Of a stretch of DNA of 64,000 nt, positions 27,999 through 37,070 are shown in pieces; positions within the stretch are counted from its first letter, which is position 1, and every line of letters starts with the position of its first letter. A program made the translations under genes and the position numbers. This DNA comes from Parerythrobacter aestuarii (GTDB lineage: Bacteria; Pseudomonadota; Alphaproteobacteria; Sphingomonadales; Sphingomonadaceae): NCBI RefSeq assembly GCF_030140925.1, contig NZ_JARBWD010000001.1, positions 1,426,001 through 1,490,000 on the forward strand. Reading direction: 5' to 3'. The notes below the pieces were generated by a model. It was not told where the DNA came from. It was given only the letters and a program-made list of their open reading frames with translations, and ran no database searches.

Positions 27999-28645
27999 CA
28001 CCATCCCCATGGCCGTTCGCGATACCACTTGGTTATCACATATTTCAGGCCTCTGCGCACTTTCATGCCGTGATGCATTGTATTGACATTGCCGACTTTG
28101 CTCCCGGTCAAATCCGGCTTGCGGTTGTCCCAGCACAGCAGCTTGCCGGTTTCTGGCTTGAAACTCTTCCTGACCATCTTGAAGCGAGTAGCGCCGCCGG
28201 CTTCGACATCGTTCAGGTAAATCATGAAGGTCCATGTGCGCTGGCCGGCGACCGAGCAATATTTCTCCCAATCCTGACCCTGCGGATTGAACCAGTCGAC
28301 ATGGGCCTTGAATTCCTGCCCGATGTCGTAGCGTTGCCCCTGTACCGGCTCGCCATACGTCGGGTCGATCCCGCTCAGTTCCTCCAGCATGGCTTCGAGG
28401 CGTTCGACACTTGGGTCACCGGCATCAAGATCGCAGGTTTCGCTGGTGCGAAAGTAATCATCGCCATTGTGGTCGGCCAAAGTAGATGGCCGGCGGCCCG
28501 CTTCGATCAGGTCAATCAGTTTTGCACATAGTTCGGGTGGCAAGAAGGCCTTGCGCTGGAACAGGTCGAGCTTTTCATATGGCAGGCGTTGGACACCTCC
28601 ATACTGCGCCAGTCGCTCGTTCGAGGATTCGCCTGGATGAACCAT
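27998..28645 (-). CDS. 2-oxoglutarate/Fe(II)-dependent prolyl 4-hydroxylase-like protein
   Basis: Cytoplasmic dioxygenase (215 residues) of the P4H alpha-subunit type. The iron ligands are HVD (H115, D117) in EFKAHVDWFNP and a distal His in TMHHGMKV (H191), and the 2-oxoglutarate Lys lies in RGLKYVITKWYR. The cupin core includes RTWTFMIYLND and GGATRFKM. No signal peptide is seen. ATG 28645 is used; a TTG at 28681 would add 12 residues, and neither has a strong ribosome-binding site. It overlaps the DksA-like gene by one base. Substrates of bacterial P4Hs are mostly unknown, with EF-Tu proline known in one case. Confidence 0.9.
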   Translation of the reverse strand: MVHPGESSNERLAQYGGVQRLPYEKLDLFQRKAFLPPELCAKLIDLIEAGRRPSTLADHNGDDYFRTSETCDLDAGDPSVERLEAMLEELSGIDPTYGEPVQGQRYDIGQEFKAHVDWFNPQGQDWEKYCSVAGQRTWTFMIYLNDVEAGGATRFKMVRKSFKPETGKLLCWDNRKPDLTGSKVGNVNTMHHGMKVRRGLKYVITKWYRERPWGW

Positions 28646-28837
28646 GGAAACGGTGTCTAGCCGTCCACCGCTGCTTCGCAAGCTGCGACATAATGTTGCG
28701 CCCGAAGCCCCGGATGCAAGTTTTCACTTCACAACCGGGGCGCTCTGTGCAACAGGCTCGCGCCCGCTTTCGCTGGCCCTTGACGGGGCGGCGCATGGGC
28801 GTATCAGCCCCGCCTGCACGGCTTGTCTGGGGCTTGT

Positions 28838-28915
28838 GGCGATCGTAGCTCAGTTGGTTAGAGCGCCGGTTTGTGGTACCGGAGGTCGCGGGTTCGAACC
28901 CCGTCGATCGCCCCA
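28838..28915 (+). tRNA. tRNA-His (anticodon GTG)
   Basis: Cloverleaf with acceptor GCGATCG/CGATCGC and an extra 5' G (-1) opposite C73, the identity element for histidine. The anticodon loop is TTGTGGT with GTG, the T arm is GCGGGTTCGAACCCCGT, and CCA is encoded at 28913-28915. It stands alone between the P4H and dehydrogenase genes. Confidence 0.97.
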
Positions 28916-28966
28916 TCTTCCCCAGCATCCCTGCGATGATTTTCCCGCAAGCAAGGGCAGGGGACG

Positions 28967-30040
28967 ATGAACGCGATGACGGCATTCTGGACCGAGGCGG
29001 ACTATGACGACCATGAGCTGGTGCAGCTCGTGCGCGACGCGAAATCGGGCCTGACCGCGATTATCGCGATCCATTCGACCCATCTCGGCCCGGGTGCAGG
29101 CGGCACACGCTTCTGGCACTATTCCGAGCCGAAGGCCGCGATGCGCGATGCGCTGCGCCTCAGCCGCGGGATGAGTTACAAGAACGCTATGGCGGGGCTG
29201 CCGATGGGTGGTGGCAAGGCTGTGATCCTGGCCGATGAAGCCCGCACGAAGACGCCCGAGCTGCTTGCAGCTTTTGGCGACGCGGTCGAAGGCCTGGGCG
29301 GCAAGTATGTCACTGCAGAGGACGTCGGCATTACCGAGGCAGACATGGTCGCCGTTTCGGAACGCACCCGGTTTGTTTCCGGTCTGCCGGTCGAAGGCGA
29401 AGGCTCAGCGGGAGGTGACCCGGGGCCATTTACAGCGATGGGCATCTATCTCGGCATCAAGGCTGCCGTGAAACACAAGCTGGGCAAAGACAGCGTCGAA
29501 GGCGTTCATATCGCAGTGCAAGGCACCGGCAGCGTCGGTGGCGGAGTTGCCCGCTTGCTGGCCAAGGATGGCGCGCAGTTGACTCTCTCCGACATCAATG
29601 AAGAGCGGGCCCAGGCCATGGCCCGCGATCTGGGCGGCGAATTTGTTGCACCCGACGCGATAATGAGCACCGCTTGTGACGTTTTCAGCCCCAACGCGCT
29701 GGGCGCGATCCTCGACGATGAAGGTATCGCCTGCCTGGACTGTGCCATCGTCGCAGGCGGCGCGAACAACCAGTTTGCCCGGGCGAAGCACGGCGCGATG
29801 TTGTCCGAGCGTGGCATCCTTTACGCGCCCGACTATGTCATCAATGCCGGTGGTATCATCAGTGTGGCGCAGGAATATCTCGATCGGCAGCAGGGTGAAA
29901 AGGGCGGCATTAACGAAGTGCGCAAGCGCATCGCTCAGATCCCTGCGCGACTGACGCAAATCTGGCAGGAAAGCGAAGCCACCGGCGTCTCTTCGGATGT
30001 CGTAGCCGACCGCATGGCGCAAAAGCTGATCGGTCGCTGA
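28967..30040 (+). CDS. Glu/Leu/Phe/Val dehydrogenase, leucine-dehydrogenase type
   Basis: NAD-dependent oxidative deaminase of amino acids, 357 residues. The catalytic domain has GPGAGGTRFW, the active-site Lys in PMGGGKAVI (K84) and Asp in TAEDVGIT (D119). The Rossmann domain has VQGTGSVGGGVARLL. The overall size and GGGK motif match leucine/phenylalanine dehydrogenases, which use branched-chain or aromatic amino acids, more than glutamate dehydrogenases. AAGGG nine bases before ATG 28967 supports this start; ATG 28976 is an alternative. The ccm operon begins 61 bases downstream, but a functional link is unlikely. Confidence 0.92.
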   Translation: MNAMTAFWTEADYDDHELVQLVRDAKSGLTAIIAIHSTHLGPGAGGTRFWHYSEPKAAMRDALRLSRGMSYKNAMAGLPMGGGKAVILADEARTKTPELLAAFGDAVEGLGGKYVTAEDVGITEADMVAVSERTRFVSGLPVEGEGSAGGDPGPFTAMGIYLGIKAAVKHKLGKDSVEGVHIAVQGTGSVGGGVARLLAKDGAQLTLSDINEERAQAMARDLGGEFVAPDAIMSTACDVFSPNALGAILDDEGIACLDCAIVAGGANNQFARAKHGAMLSERGILYAPDYVINAGGIISVAQEYLDRQQGEKGGINEVRKRIAQIPARLTQIWQESEATGVSSDVVADRMAQKLIGR

Positions 30041-30101
30041 TACGGACTTGCGGACGTGCTTGCAGGGCAGTGCGGGGCTAGGTAAGGCAACCGCCCAAGC
30101 C

Positions 30102-30824
30102 ATGCATGCTTTTGCCAATCCCAAACGATTCCTGTCGCTTGCCAACTGGTTGACCCCGCTTTTGCTGGTGGCCGGGCTAGTGACGACAGCCGGAGCGTTG
30201 TGGTGGGGGCTGACGCAGGTCCCGCCTGACCGACTGATGGGCGAAACCGTACGGATCCTCTTTATCCATGTTCCCAGCGCGTGGCTGGGTATGGGCGGGT
30301 GGACCGCGATAGCAATCTCGAGCCTCGTCTACCTTGTCTGGCGCCACCCGCTCGCTGCCATTGCTGCACGTGCTTCAGCACTGCCGGGCATGGTCTTCAC
30401 CGCTATCTGTCTTGCCACCGGATCGATCTGGGGCCGCCCGACCTGGGGCACCTGGTGGGTATGGGACGGGCGGCTGACCAGCATGCTGGTGCTGCTGTTC
30501 CTCTATGCCGGTTACATGGCGCTGGCCCAGGCGAGCGAGCGCGAAGGTGCCTCCTCGCGCATCCCGGCCATCTTCGGGCTGGTTGGTGCCATCAATATCC
30601 CGATTATCAATCGCAGCGTGGTGTGGTGGAATTCACTCCACCAGCCACCTTCGATCACCATGGGCAAAAGCGCCATAGCGCCTGAATTCCTTTGGCCGCT
30701 GCTGATTGCGACGCTGGGCTTCTCCCTGATTTTCGGAGGCGTTGTGCTCGCGCGGATGCGTGCGATCCTCGCGGATGTGCAGACCGAGGCGCGCCTCCGC
30801 CGCAGGGCGATGGAGGCGGTCTGA
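30102..30824 (+). CDS. ccmC: heme exporter/handling protein CcmC
   Basis: Inner-membrane protein of system I cytochrome c maturation (240 residues, six helices). Its tryptophan-rich WWD motif GTWWVWDGRLTSML binds heme and presents it to CcmE. Flanking His residues occur in FIHVPSAW and NSLHQPPS. ATG 30102 is chosen by family alignment; no good ribosome-binding site is visible. The stop overlaps the ccmD start (TGATG). ccmA and ccmB are not next to it and must be elsewhere. Confidence 0.96.
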   Translation: MHAFANPKRFLSLANWLTPLLLVAGLVTTAGALWWGLTQVPPDRLMGETVRILFIHVPSAWLGMGGWTAIAISSLVYLVWRHPLAAIAARASALPGMVFTAICLATGSIWGRPTWGTWWVWDGRLTSMLVLLFLYAGYMALAQASEREGASSRIPAIFGLVGAINIPIINRSVVWWNSLHQPPSITMGKSAIAPEFLWPLLIATLGFSLIFGGVVLARMRAILADVQTEARLRRRAMEAV

Positions 30825-30964
30825 TGCGCGAAGCATTGGATCAATGGGACTTTGTGGTGGCAGCGTACACGCTGGGAATCACGGGAACGCTCGCCACTGT
30901 GGTGTGGAGCTGGCTGGCCATGAGGCGGGCGGAAGCTCGCCGCGAGGAGGCGCGCAGGAAATGA
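30824..30964 (+). CDS. ccmD: heme exporter protein CcmD
   Basis: Tiny 46-residue single-pass membrane protein that helps release holo-CcmE from CcmABC. One helix (about residues 10-32, FVVAAYTLGITGTLATVVWSW) is followed by a highly basic/acidic cytoplasmic tail RRAEARREEARRK. It overlaps ccmC by one base and ccmE by four (ATGA). Confidence 0.9.
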   Translation: MREALDQWDFVVAAYTLGITGTLATVVWSWLAMRRAEARREEARRK

Positions 30965-31425
30965 CCGGTGCTCTCAAACCCAAGCACCAGCGATTGGTGT
31001 TGGTCATCATTGCCCTGGTCGCTCTGTTGGGGGCAGGATTGCTCGCGGCCTGGGCCCTGCGCAATCAAGCCAGCTATTTTTACGTGCCAAGCGAGATCCT
31101 GGCCGAGAAGCCGGGACCGGACCGGGCGGTAAGGTTGGGCGGCATGGTGCAGGCAGGATCGCTCGAAACCCTTGCAGATGGCGTGACAGTGGCATTCGTG
31201 GTGGGCGATGGTGAAGCCACTGTGCCGGTGCGCTATGCCGGGATCCTGCCCGACCTGTTCGTGGAAGGCTCCGGCGTAGTAGCAGAAGGTCGTTACCAGC
31301 CCGACGGCACATTCGAGGCTGACAATCTCCTCGCCAAGCATGATGAAAATTACGTCCCGCGTGAATTGCAGGACATGGAAGAGCATCAGGCACCGCCTTC
31401 GCTGGAGGAGAGTGCGCCCTCGTGA
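30961..31425 (+). CDS. ccmE: periplasmic heme chaperone CcmE
   Basis: Carries heme covalently bound to His from CcmC to CcmF. At 154 residues it has an N-terminal membrane anchor (RLVLVIIALVALLGAGLLAAW), an OB-fold domain and the heme-binding motif LAKHDENYVP (H127). ATG 30961 overlaps the ccmD stop. The acidic/Pro tail after residue 135 is the usual flexible C-terminus. Confidence 0.96.
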   Translation: MTGALKPKHQRLVLVIIALVALLGAGLLAAWALRNQASYFYVPSEILAEKPGPDRAVRLGGMVQAGSLETLADGVTVAFVVGDGEATVPVRYAGILPDLFVEGSGVVAEGRYQPDGTFEADNLLAKHDENYVPRELQDMEEHQAPPSLEESAPS

Positions 31426-33371
31426 TGGCCGAACTGGGCCTTGCCGCGCTCTGGCTCGCCGCCGCGCTAAGTTTCGCGCAGCTCGCGTGCGGCGCGCTGG
31501 CGTTGCGTGATCAGGGTGCGGATGTCGGAGCGCTCACGCGCCCACTTGCAATGCTGCAGGGCCTGCTGCTGGGGGTCGCTTTCCTCTGCCTACTTCATGT
31601 TTTCGCGATCACGGATCTCTCGGTGAAGCTGGTAGCGACCAATTCACACGTCGACAAACCGCTGATCTTCAAGCTCAGTGGGGCGTGGGGAAACCATGAA
31701 GGCTCGATGTTGCTGTGGGTCACGGTGATGGCACTGGCAGGTGCGTTGATCGCCTGGCTGGAAAGGCGTTTGCCCGAACGCACCATGCAGGCGACATTGG
31801 CCGCGCAAGGTTTCGTGGCGATGGGCTTTTACGCCTTCCTGCTGTTCGCTTCCAACCCGTTCGAACGCCTGCCGACGCCGGCGCCGACTGGGGCCGGGCT
31901 CAACCCCCTGTTGCAAGACATCGGCTTGGCCTTCCACCCGCCCACCTTGTATATCGGTTATGTCGGGCTGTCGGTGGCCTTCAGCTTCGTTGTTGGCGCG
32001 CTACTGACGCGGCAGGTTACGCCCGATTTCGCCCGCGCCATGCGGGTGTGGGTGCTGGGGGCCTGGGTCTTTCTTACCATCGGCATCACCGCCGGCTCCT
32101 ATTGGGCCTATTACGAGCTTGGCTGGGGCGGCTATTGGTTCTGGGACCCGGTAGAGAACGCTTCTTTGATGCCGTGGCTGGCAGCAACCGCCCTGCTGCA
32201 TTCGGTCAGCGTGCTGGCGGCGCGCGACGCGCTGCGGACGTGGACGGTGCTGCTCGGCGTAGTGGCGTTTTCCATGAGCATGCTTGGCACATTCATGGTT
32301 CGGTCGGGCGTTCTTACCAGCGTGCACGCTTTTGCCGTCGATCCTGAGCGCGGGGCGTTCATCCTCGCGCTTCTGGCGATCTACGTTGGGGGGGCGCTCG
32401 TACTTTTTGCTATGCGCGCCGGCGTCATTGCCGAGGGTGAGCGCTTCGCCCTGGCGAGCCGTGAAAGCGCGCTGGTGTTCAATAATGTGATGCTGAGTGC
32501 GATCCTTGGGGTGGTGCTGCTTGGCACCTTCTACCCGTTGCTGACGGAAGCAATGGGGACACGCGTGTCGGTTGGTCCGCCCTATTTCAACCCGGTCGCG
32601 GCCATTTTCACAGTGCCCATGCTGCTGGTGCTGTGCGTAGGTCCGCTGCTGCGCTGGCGACGCGACAGGTTGCAGCGGATCGGTCGGCCGATGGCGATTT
32701 GTGCCGCAGTGCTCGTCGCCGTGCTCGTCCTGGCCGGTCTGCTGGGAGATATGGGCATCCTGCCGCTCATCGGGATGGCACTGGCGATTGCGCTCGCTGT
32801 GGCAAGCATCCAGCCGCTGATGGGGCGCAAGCTGCTGCGCTATCCACTCGCCAGCTGGGGCATGGTGCTGGCGCATCTGGGCGTGGCTGTCGCTCTGTTC
32901 GGCATGGCCAGCGAAGCGGCGTTCACCAAGGAGAAGCTCGCAGCGCTGAGTCCTGGTGAAAAGGTGGTTGTGGGCGAGTGGGTGATCGAATTGCAGGGCG
33001 TCTCGCCGACCGCCGGGCCCAACTGGACAGCGCTCGAAGCACGCTTGCTCGCCAGCTACGACGGCGGAGAGCCGCAACTGCTGCGCCCGCAAGCGCGCAC
33101 TTTCACAGATCCGGTGCAGGAAACAACCGAAAGCGCGCTCGATACGCGCTGGAATGGACAGCTTTACGCCGTTTTGGGTGATGCTACACAAGATGGTCGC
33201 TGGCAGGTCAGGCTCTGGTGGAAGCCCTTTGTGACGCTGATCTGGTATGGCGGGCTGCTGATCGCGCTGGGCGGCGTCTTCGCCATCCTCGGGCATATGA
33301 TCGCTTATCTGCGCAAATCGGAAATCCTGCGCCAGATCGCGATCCGCAAGGGGCGGGAGGGCAAGGCATGA
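31425..33371 (+). CDS. ccmF: cytochrome c heme lyase subunit CcmF
   Basis: Large polytopic protein (648 residues) that receives heme from CcmE and attaches it to apocytochrome c with CcmH/CcmI. It has the conserved WGNHEGSMLLWV and the WWD domain GWGGYWFWDPVENASLMPW, with many transmembrane helices and a periplasmic loop near 500-610. ATG 31425 overlaps the ccmE stop (TGATG); GTG 31422 one codon earlier is possible. It overlaps ccmG by four bases. Confidence 0.97.
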   Translation: MAELGLAALWLAAALSFAQLACGALALRDQGADVGALTRPLAMLQGLLLGVAFLCLLHVFAITDLSVKLVATNSHVDKPLIFKLSGAWGNHEGSMLLWVTVMALAGALIAWLERRLPERTMQATLAAQGFVAMGFYAFLLFASNPFERLPTPAPTGAGLNPLLQDIGLAFHPPTLYIGYVGLSVAFSFVVGALLTRQVTPDFARAMRVWVLGAWVFLTIGITAGSYWAYYELGWGGYWFWDPVENASLMPWLAATALLHSVSVLAARDALRTWTVLLGVVAFSMSMLGTFMVRSGVLTSVHAFAVDPERGAFILALLAIYVGGALVLFAMRAGVIAEGERFALASRESALVFNNVMLSAILGVVLLGTFYPLLTEAMGTRVSVGPPYFNPVAAIFTVPMLLVLCVGPLLRWRRDRLQRIGRPMAICAAVLVAVLVLAGLLGDMGILPLIGMALAIALAVASIQPLMGRKLLRYPLASWGMVLAHLGVAVALFGMASEAAFTKEKLAALSPGEKVVVGEWVIELQGVSPTAGPNWTALEARLLASYDGGEPQLLRPQARTFTDPVQETTESALDTRWNGQLYAVLGDATQDGRWQVRLWWKPFVTLIWYGGLLIALGGVFAILGHMIAYLRKSEILRQIAIRKGREGKA

Positions 33372-33895
33372 ACCGCTGGCTGATCTGGATTCCCGCAGCG
33401 CTGTTCGCCTTCTTTGTCGGCATTGCCGGCTACCAGCTGACCCAGCCGCGCGACGAAACCGTGCGCAGCGCCATGGTTGGCAAGTCGCTCCCGCGCTTCG
33501 ACCTGCCCGGGCAAACCGATGATGCGCCGCGCGTGACCGATGCGATCTTTCGCGATGGCCAGCCCAAGCTGCTAAACGTCTGGGCCAGCTGGTGTGCCCC
33601 GTGCATTGCCGAAGCGCCTTATCTCGATGCCCTAAAGGCGCAAGGCGCAACCATTGTCGGGGTGGCGATCCGCGACAAGCCTGAAGATATTGCGGGCTTT
33701 CTCGCGCGCTATGGAGACCCCTATGCCGTGGTCGCGCGGGACGATATTTCCGAAGTCCAGCTCGGCATCGGGTCGAGCGGGGTCCCGGAAACCTTCGTGA
33801 TCGATGGCAAGGGCAATATCACCCACCAGCACATCGGCGACGTGAGGGCTGGCGATGTCGCCATGTTGCTGCAGAAGCTGGAGGAAGCACGGTGA
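33368..33895 (+). CDS. ccmG: thiol:disulfide interchange protein CcmG/DsbE
   Basis: Membrane-anchored thioredoxin-like protein (175 residues) that reduces the apocytochrome CxxCH cysteines in the periplasm. It has an N-terminal anchor (WLIWIPAALFAFFVGIAGY), active site WASWCAPC (C76, C79) and the cis-Pro segment SSGVPETFVID. The GVPETF and acidic-groove features are typical of CcmG. ATGA overlaps occur on both sides of the operon junctions. Confidence 0.96.
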   Translation: MNRWLIWIPAALFAFFVGIAGYQLTQPRDETVRSAMVGKSLPRFDLPGQTDDAPRVTDAIFRDGQPKLLNVWASWCAPCIAEAPYLDALKAQGATIVGVAIRDKPEDIAGFLARYGDPYAVVARDDISEVQLGIGSSGVPETFVIDGKGNITHQHIGDVRAGDVAMLLQKLEEAR

Positions 33896-34293
33896 TCCGT
33901 TTGTTTTCACTCGTTTTTGCGCTGCTGGCGGCACCGGCCCTTGCACAATCGGATATGCCCGATGCTCCCTACGCCAATGTGCAGTTGGAAGACCCATCGC
34001 AGGAAGCCGAAGCGCTCGAATTGATGGCAACCCTGCGCTGCCTGACTTGCCAGTCGCAATCGATTCATGACAGCGATGCGCCGATTGCAGGCGATATGCG
34101 CCATCAGGTCCGTTCCCGTATCCTTGCCGGGGAAGAGCCGGAGAATATCCGCGCGTGGATGATAGAGCGCTATGGTGACTACATCAGCTACGAACCAACA
34201 GTGAATGCGAGCACCTGGCCCCTGTTTGTGGTGCCGGTGCTGTTGCTGCTTGCCGCCATGGGCTTGTTCTGGCGCAGGATGCGGCGGGCATGA
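33892..34293 (+). CDS. ccmH: cytochrome c-type biogenesis protein CcmH (CcmL type)
   Basis: Thiol-oxidoreductase of 133 residues that helps keep apocytochrome c reduced. It has a signal peptide ending ALAQ, the redox motif LRCLTCQSQS (C50, C53), the IxAGxxPENIRAWMIERYGDY block, and one C-terminal membrane helix. GTG 33892 overlaps the ccmG stop (GTGA). The TPR part found fused in E. coli CcmH is a separate gene here. Confidence 0.95.
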   Translation: MIRLFSLVFALLAAPALAQSDMPDAPYANVQLEDPSQEAEALELMATLRCLTCQSQSIHDSDAPIAGDMRHQVRSRILAGEEPENIRAWMIERYGDYISYEPTVNASTWPLFVVPVLLLLAAMGLFWRRMRRA

Positions 34294-34994
34294 CGGGCTG
34301 GCTGGCGATCATCGGGCTGGCGATTGTTGCCTTTCTGGCTGGGTTGCTCCTGCTCAAAGGGCATCGCCAGTTGTGGACACTGCTGGCGGCTGTACTGGTG
34401 TTCGGGCTGGCTGGCTATGCCTGGCAAGGCTCGCCCAGCTACCCGGCCGCTCCTGCAGAGGCGATGGAGAACGGTCCGCAGGGGAATCCTGCCCTGGTCG
34501 ATGCCCGCCGTGAATTCTTTAGTGAAGCGGACGTGCCGGCGCACTTCATCACAGTTGCCGATGGTTTTGCCCGCAAAGGCGATTTCGAACGTGCGGCGCA
34601 GATCCTGCAGCAAGTAGTGGCCGAAGATCCTGACAACGGCGAGGCTTGGCTGGCGCTGAGCATTGCCTTGACCGAACATGCCCGGGGTCGATTAACGAAG
34701 CCTGCCGTGTTCGCGCTCCAGCGATCGTATGAAACGCTGAAGGACAGTCCGGCCCCGGCCTTCTTTGATGGGGTCAATGCCTTGCGGACCGGCGACGCCC
34801 CGACAGCGCGCGACATCTGGGCCGATGCTCTGGCCGCGAGCGACGAGGATACGCCTGGGCACGCTTTTCTTGCCGAGCGTGTTGCCGGGATCGACCAGCT
34901 GATCGATGCGGTGATGGCGCAGCAACAAGGCGTGACGTTGCCTCCAGTCGCGCCGCCTGCCGCCCCGGCAGCGGCAGGGCCGCAGCCGGAGTGA
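34290..34994 (+). CDS. ccmI: cytochrome c maturation TPR protein CcmI-like
   Basis: Apocytochrome c chaperone of the CcmFHI ligase. At 234 residues it has two N-terminal membrane helices (about 3-22 and 27-45) and a periplasmic TPR region with FARKGDFERAAQILQQVVAEDPDNGEAWLALSIAL. The C-terminal tail is Pro/Ala-rich. It overlaps ccmH by four bases and is the last gene of the run. It is shorter than the long CcmI of some alphaproteobacteria. Confidence 0.88.
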   Translation: MTGWLAIIGLAIVAFLAGLLLLKGHRQLWTLLAAVLVFGLAGYAWQGSPSYPAAPAEAMENGPQGNPALVDARREFFSEADVPAHFITVADGFARKGDFERAAQILQQVVAEDPDNGEAWLALSIALTEHARGRLTKPAVFALQRSYETLKDSPAPAFFDGVNALRTGDAPTARDIWADALAASDEDTPGHAFLAERVAGIDQLIDAVMAQQQGVTLPPVAPPAAPAAAGPQPE

Positions 34995-35111
34995 CATATT
35001 GCATGCCCCGGGCAGGGCTGCTAGGCGCGCGCGTCGCTGCGGGCTTGGGAGAAGTCGGTTGCAGGCATCGCAATTTGCGCCATCAGCCATAGGGTCGGAA
35101 CCACCGGTATT

Positions 35112-37037
35112 ATGAGCGAAGCTTCTCCAACAACTGACCGCGCTCCCGAGGGAGCTGGCGGTCATCACATGGACTCGACCACCAAGCTGGCGATCGGTGC
35201 CATCGGTATTGTCTTCGGCGATATCGGTACGAGCCCACTCTACGCATTCCGCGAGACTTTCGTCGGGCCTAACCCGCTGCCGATCGACTATAACCACGTT
35301 CTGGGTGTCGTCAGCCTGATCTTCTGGTCGATGACGCTGATCGTGGCGATCCAGTATGTCAGCATCCTGATGCGCGCCGATAACAAGGGGCAGGGCGGTA
35401 GCCTCGCCCTCGTCGCGTTGATCAGCCGCAGTATCGGCAAGACCAACTATGGCTGGCTGGTGGTGCTGCTGGGCGTGTTCGCGACCTCGCTTTTCTATGG
35501 CGACAGCATGATTACCCCGGCGATTTCCGTCCTCTCGGCGGTCGAGGGGCTGACAGTGGTCGACCACCGGCTCGACCCGCTGGTGATCCCCATCGCACTA
35601 GTGCTGCTGATCTTCCTGTTCATCCTGCAAAAGCGCGGCACGGCCAAGGTCGGGGCGCTGTTCGCCCCGGTAATGATTGTTTACTTCACTGTCATCGCGA
35701 CGCTGGGGATTATCTCCATCGTCCAGCACCCGGAAATCCTCTACGCGCTCAACCCCTGGTACGCAGTCCAGTTCTTCATCAACGACGGCATGCTGGCCTT
35801 CCTCGCGCTCGGTTCGGTCGTGCTGGCGGTGACGGGTTCGGAAGCGCTCTATTCGGACATGGGCCACTTCGGGCGCGGCCCGATGCGGCTGAGCTGGTTT
35901 GGCTTTGTGATGCCATGCCTGTTGCTCAACTATTTCGGGCAGGGTGCGATGATCGTTTCGCTGGGTGCGGCAGAGGCCAATGAAGCGATCAAGGCACCGT
36001 TCTTCCTGCTGGCACCGGAAATGCTGCGTTTGCCGCTGGTGATTCTTGCGACCTTCGCGACATTCATTGCCAGCCAGGCTGTGATCTCGGGCGCGTTCTC
36101 GATCACTCACCAGGCGATCCAGCTCGGCTTCGTGCCGCGCCTTTCTGTTACTCACACCAGCGACGCGCATTCGGGCCAGATCTATATCCCGATCATCAAC
36201 TGGGCGCTGATGGTTGCCGTGATCATCCTGGTGCTGACGTTCCAGAACTCCTCCAACCTCGCTTCGGCCTATGGGATCGCAGTGACAGGCGCAGTCACCA
36301 TCGACACCTTGCTGATGGCGGTCCTGCTGGTCGGGGTGTGGAAATGGAAATGGTATTATGCTGCGCCAGTGGTGCTGCTGTTCCTCATCATCGACGGTGC
36401 CTATTTCGCAGCCAATCTGACCAAGGTGCCCGATGGCGGCTGGTTCCCGCTGGTGGTGGGCCTGATCGTCTTTACCCTGCTCACCACATGGGCGCGCGGG
36501 CGCAAGCTGATGCGCGACCGCATGAGCGAAGTAGCGCTACCTATCGAGATCTTCGCCAAGAGCGCACACAACAGCGCGGTGCGGGTGCCGGGAACGGCGA
36601 TCTTCATGGCGTCGAGCACTGCTGGCGTACCCTCGGCGCTGCTGCACAATATCAAGCACAACAAGGTGCTGCACGAGCGGGTCATCATCCTGACGGTGGA
36701 AATTTCGGACATCCCCTATGTCGACCCGGCCAAGCGCTGCGAGTACTCGCAGATCGGCGAAGGCTTCTACCGTGCTGTGCTGCATTACGGCTTCATGGAA
36801 CCAACCGACGTGCCCGAGGGGCTCAAGGCAATGGAACAATGCGGCGGCAAGTTCGACATGATGCAGACCAGCTTCTTCCTCAGCCGCCAGACCCTGCTGC
36901 CGAGCGACAAGCCCGGCATGCCGATCTGGCGCGAGAAAATCTTCGCCTGGATGCTGCGCAATGCGGCGACGGCGATGGACTTCTTCAAGCTCCCGACCAA
37001 CCGCGTGGTCGAACTGGGGAGTCAGGTGCGGATCTGA
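35112..37037 (+). CDS. kup: low-affinity potassium transporter Kup
   Basis: K+ uptake permease of the KUP/HAK/KT family (641 residues). The N-terminal motif is [23 protein letters not shown], with about 12 membrane helices up to residue 480, then a cytoplasmic C-terminal domain. The conserved [18 protein letters not shown] and [14 protein letters not shown] segments are present. It is flanked by intergenic gaps on both sides, so probably transcribed alone. Confidence 0.97.
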   Translation: MSEASPTTDRAPEGAGGHHMDSTTKLAIGAIGIVFGDIGTSPLYAFRETFVGPNPLPIDYNHVLGVVSLIFWSMTLIVAIQYVSILMRADNKGQGGSLALVALISRSIGKTNYGWLVVLLGVFATSLFYGDSMITPAISVLSAVEGLTVVDHRLDPLVIPIALVLLIFLFILQKRGTAKVGALFAPVMIVYFTVIATLGIISIVQHPEILYALNPWYAVQFFINDGMLAFLALGSVVLAVTGSEALYSDMGHFGRGPMRLSWFGFVMPCLLLNYFGQGAMIVSLGAAEANEAIKAPFFLLAPEMLRLPLVILATFATFIASQAVISGAFSITHQAIQLGFVPRLSVTHTSDAHSGQIYIPIINWALMVAVIILVLTFQNSSNLASAYGIAVTGAVTIDTLLMAVLLVGVWKWKWYYAAPVVLLFLIIDGAYFAANLTKVPDGGWFPLVVGLIVFTLLTTWARGRKLMRDRMSEVALPIEIFAKSAHNSAVRVPGTAIFMASSTAGVPSALLHNIKHNKVLHERVIILTVEISDIPYVDPAKRCEYSQIGEGFYRAVLHYGFMEPTDVPEGLKAMEQCGGKFDMMQTSFFLSRQTLLPSDKPGMPIWREKIFAWMLRNAATAMDFFKLPTNRVVELGSQVRI

Positions 37038-37070
37038 CCTGCCGGTGGGAGTGCAACAGGAGACAGGCCT

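Noticed and set aside
32001-33650. 549-residue minus-strand frame opposite ccmF and ccmG
   Set aside because: Shadow of CcmF; Gln/His/Arg-rich.
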